From Anaerococcus urinomassiliensis (GTDB lineage: Bacteria > Bacillota > Clostridia > Tissierellales > Peptoniphilaceae): a stretch of DNA of 64,000 bases. Every line of letters starts with the position of its first letter. Position 1 is the first letter of the stretch. Location: positions 1,673,777 to 1,737,776 of the forward strand of contig NZ_LT635782.1 in the NCBI RefSeq assembly GCF_900128425.1. The letters run 5' to 3'. This document shows positions 61,955-64,000 of the stretch, piece by piece. The notes under the pieces are model-generated. The model worked only from the letters and a program-made list of their open reading frames with translations, did no database searches and was not told where the DNA came from. Position numbers and translations under genes: made by a program.

Positions 61955-63375
61955 TACTTAAGCTCCCATTTGACGCCCTCGCGCGTATCTTTTATGGCTA
62001 CACCCATTTGGTCAAGTTCATCGCGAATAGCATCTGCTCTTTGGTAGTCTTTGCTTTTCTTTGCAGCAGTTCTTTCTTCTATTAGAGCTAGGATCTTGTC
62101 CTCATCAATTCCTTCGTGAGATTTTTTGATATTTTTGATACCCAAGACTTCTTCAAGTTCTAAGAATTTGTCCAATACTGTTTTGATTAATGCCTTTGTA
62201 TTATCACCACTTACTTTTGTATTGGCAAATTTTACCAAATCAAAAATCACTGTTATACCATCAGCTGTGTTTAGGTCATTGTCCATAACTTGGATAAATT
62301 TATTTTCAAAGTCATAAAGTTCATCTAATAGAACTTTTTCACCTTCTGCTATTTCATCTCCGCTTGCCCCTGCTAGTAAATCCTCAAGTCTAAATACAGC
62401 ATTGTTTATCCTATCTAGGGACTTTGATGCACCTTCTATAATCTCACGTGTGAAGTTGATTGGTTGACGGTAATTGGTTGTTAATAGCCAAAAGCGGATT
62501 ACCATAAGATCATATTCTTTTTTGATATCGTGAAGGGTGAAGAAGTTGCCTAAAGACTTACTCATCTTTGTTCCGTCTACTTGGATCATTCCATTGTGCA
62601 TCCAGTAGTTGGCAAAGGTCTTTTCATTTAATGTTTCTGACTGGGCAATCTCGTTTTCGTGGTGAGGGAATTCCAAATCTTCCCCACCAGCGTGTATATC
62701 TATGGTTTCTCCAAGGATTTTCTTGCTCATAGTTGAGCATTCTATATGCCAACCTGGACGGCCCTTACCCCATGGAGAGTCCCAAGCAACTTCGCCTTCT
62801 TTTTTGGTCTTCTTCCAAAGGGCAAAGTCTAGTGGGCTTTCTTTCTTGCTTGTGTCAGTATCTTCAAGCCTATTGCTTGCTCCGTGGAGCAAGTCCTCTA
62901 CATTTTTGCCAGAAAGTTTGCCGTAGTCCTTAGCTTTTGCTACTCTAAAGTAAACATCTCCATCAGATTCGTAGGCTGCACCTTTTTCTACTAGGTCAGC
63001 TACAAAGTCTATGATATCATCCATTACCTCAGTCGCTCTTGGGTGGATGGTATCTTCTTCGTCGATGTTTAGGTCATTAGTATCTTCCATGTAGGCCTTA
63101 ATATATCTATCAGTTACTTCTTTTGTAGTAATCCCTTCTTCGATAGATTTATTGATAATCTTATCGTCAACATCTGTGAAGTTTACTACATAAGTCACAT
63201 CGTAACCCCTGTATTTTAAATACCTTCTAAAGGTATCAAATACTACCAAAGGCCTTGCATTTCCTATGTGCATATAGTCATAAACAGTAGGCCCACAGAC
63301 ATACATTCTTACTTTGTTTTCTTCTATTGGTATAAATTCTTCTGTCTTTCTTGTGAGCGTGTTATGAATTTTCAT
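61954..63375 (-). CDS. cysS: Cysteine--tRNA ligase
   Basis: A 473-residue class I synthetase of normal length. YVCGPTVYDYMHIGNARP contains the zinc-binding cysteine and HIGH-type motif; GWHIECSTMS provides another zinc ligand; GTKMSKSLGNFFT is the KMSKS loop. It charges tRNACys. It lies two bases after gltX and shares one base with rlmB. The downstream MrnC gene often present between cysS and rlmB is absent. Confidence 0.98.
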   Translation of the reverse strand: MKIHNTLTRKTEEFIPIEENKVRMYVCGPTVYDYMHIGNARPLVVFDTFRRYLKYRGYDVTYVVNFTDVDDKIINKSIEEGITTKEVTDRYIKAYMEDTNDLNIDEEDTIHPRATEVMDDIIDFVADLVEKGAAYESDGDVYFRVAKAKDYGKLSGKNVEDLLHGASNRLEDTDTSKKESPLDFALWKKTKKEGEVAWDSPWGKGRPGWHIECSTMSKKILGETIDIHAGGEDLEFPHHENEIAQSETLNEKTFANYWMHNGMIQVDGTKMSKSLGNFFTLHDIKKEYDLMVIRFWLLTTNYRQPINFTREIIEGASKSLDRINNAVFRLEDLLAGASGDEIAEGEKVLLDELYDFENKFIQVMDNDLNTADGITVIFDLVKFANTKVSGDNTKALIKTVLDKFLELEEVLGIKNIKKSHEGIDEDKILALIEERTAAKKSKDYQRADAIRDELDQMGVAIKDTREGVKWELK

Positions 63376-63377
63376 TT

Positions 63378-64000
63378 CTATAAGTTTTCCTTTACGTAGT
63401 TTAATCTCTTGGCAATTTTTTCCTTGCCCATTATTAGCATTACACTTGTAAGATCTGGTCCGTGAACTGATCCTGTGATGGCTGCCCTAATTGGGAACCA
63501 CAAGTTTTTGCCTTTGATACCTGTTTCTTTTTGTAGGGTTTTCATAATTGTTGATGCAAATTCTTGGTCTAATTCGTCAACTTCAGCAAGTTTTGCTAAG
63601 AAAGCATCAACTAATTTTCTTGAGTCTTCTTCTTTTAGTACTTCTTTTGCTTCTTCATCAAAGTCAACTTCGCTATCTTCTATATAATAATTTTTTGATA
63701 AGTTTGGAGCATCTGAGAATTTATCAATGGCTGATTGCCAGGTGCTTGCAAGTAGGTTCATCTTTTCATCAGAATAATCTTCACTAATTAGACCAGCTTT
63801 TACCATGAATGGTTTGATTGCTTTTGCCAAATCTTCTACGCTCATTTCACGAACATAGTGGCCATTTACCCAGTCTAGTTTTCTCTTATCAAATACAGCT
63901 CCAGTTTTGTTTACTCTATCAAAGTCGAATTGCCTAGCAAGTTCTTCCATAGAGAAGATTTCTTCTTCACTATCTGGTGACCAACCTAGAAGTGCTAGGA
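63378..64000 (-). CDS. gltX: Glutamate--tRNA ligase, C-terminal part (cut by window edge)
   Basis: About 206 residues of the C-terminal half of glutamyl-tRNA synthetase. The frame stays open to base 64000 through ALLGWSPDSEEEIFSMEEL, which is the conserved block before the KLDWVNG region. KRKLDWVNGHYVREM and IRAAITGSVHGPDL follow, matching the anticodon-binding domain. The HIGH and KMSKS motifs lie outside the window. It is followed two bases later by cysS. Confidence 0.95.
   Translation of the reverse strand, partial: LALLGWSPDSEEEIFSMEELARQFDFDRVNKTGAVFDKRKLDWVNGHYVREMSVEDLAKAIKPFMVKAGLISEDYSDEKMNLLASTWQSAIDKFSDAPNLSKNYYIEDSEVDFDEEAKEVLKEEDSRKLVDAFLAKLAEVDELDQEFASTIMKTLQKETGIKGKNLWFPIRAAITGSVHGPDLTSVMLIMGKEKIAKRLNYVKENL

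Overview
The window is AT-rich and reads as a low-GC Gram-positive anaerobe. The SUF operon order (sufCBDSU), the gltX-cysS-rlmB-yacP order, the Firmicute-type signal peptides and lipobox, and the abundant sugar-import systems fit the Peptoniphilaceae (Anaerococcus-like). That placement is inferred from gene content, not from a marker gene. No rRNA, tRNA or CRISPR array was recognised.

Layout. 1-2.2 kb holds two insertion sequences: an IS1182-type transposase broken by a short insertion, and an IS200-type element. 2.3-4.3 kb holds an EamA exporter and a two-gene chromate-type transporter. 4.4-19.9 kb is a pentose and xyloside region. From 18.6 down to 7.2 kb the minus strand carries two cytoplasmic GH31 alpha-xylosidases, a mannose-class PTS (IIB, IIC, IID, IIA), xylose isomerase, xylulokinase, aldose 1-epimerase and transaldolase. 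Transketolase lies just beyond. A divergent ROK repressor with a perfect palindrome over its promoter faces the run.

20.0-33.6 kb is a galactose / N-acetylgalactosamine region, all on the minus strand. It has an Mgl-type ABC importer, a GH29 fucosidase, a BadF-type sugar kinase, LacA/LacB, a DeoR regulator, a Gfo/Idh oxidoreductase with an internal stop, AgaS, NagA, LacC and LacD. Together these give tagatose-6-phosphate and then triose phosphates. The sugar is apparently imported by ABC transport rather than PTS, so the kinase is probably the step that makes the 6-phosphate.

33.8-64 kb is mostly housekeeping: dihydrofolate reductase, an aminoacyl-tRNA deacylase-like protein, SUF iron-sulfur assembly, HPr, PepD, a glycosyltransferase, a C39-like peptidase, HemZ, a LytTR regulator pair, an ECF S component, secreted CAP-type proteins, two ABC exporters, a ClC transporter, a nucleoside hydrolase relative and a RelBE-type toxin-antitoxin pair. 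It ends with an RpoD-like sigma factor followed by yacP, rlmB, cysS and gltX, the last cut by the window edge.

Small repeats are a theme. Three MITE-like elements share GGCTGTTGCAAA-type ends. The 25-bp core repeated inside one of them also appears as the insertion that breaks the IS1182 transposase. A separate family of 90-bp hairpin repeats fills the gap at 35.1-35.6 kb.
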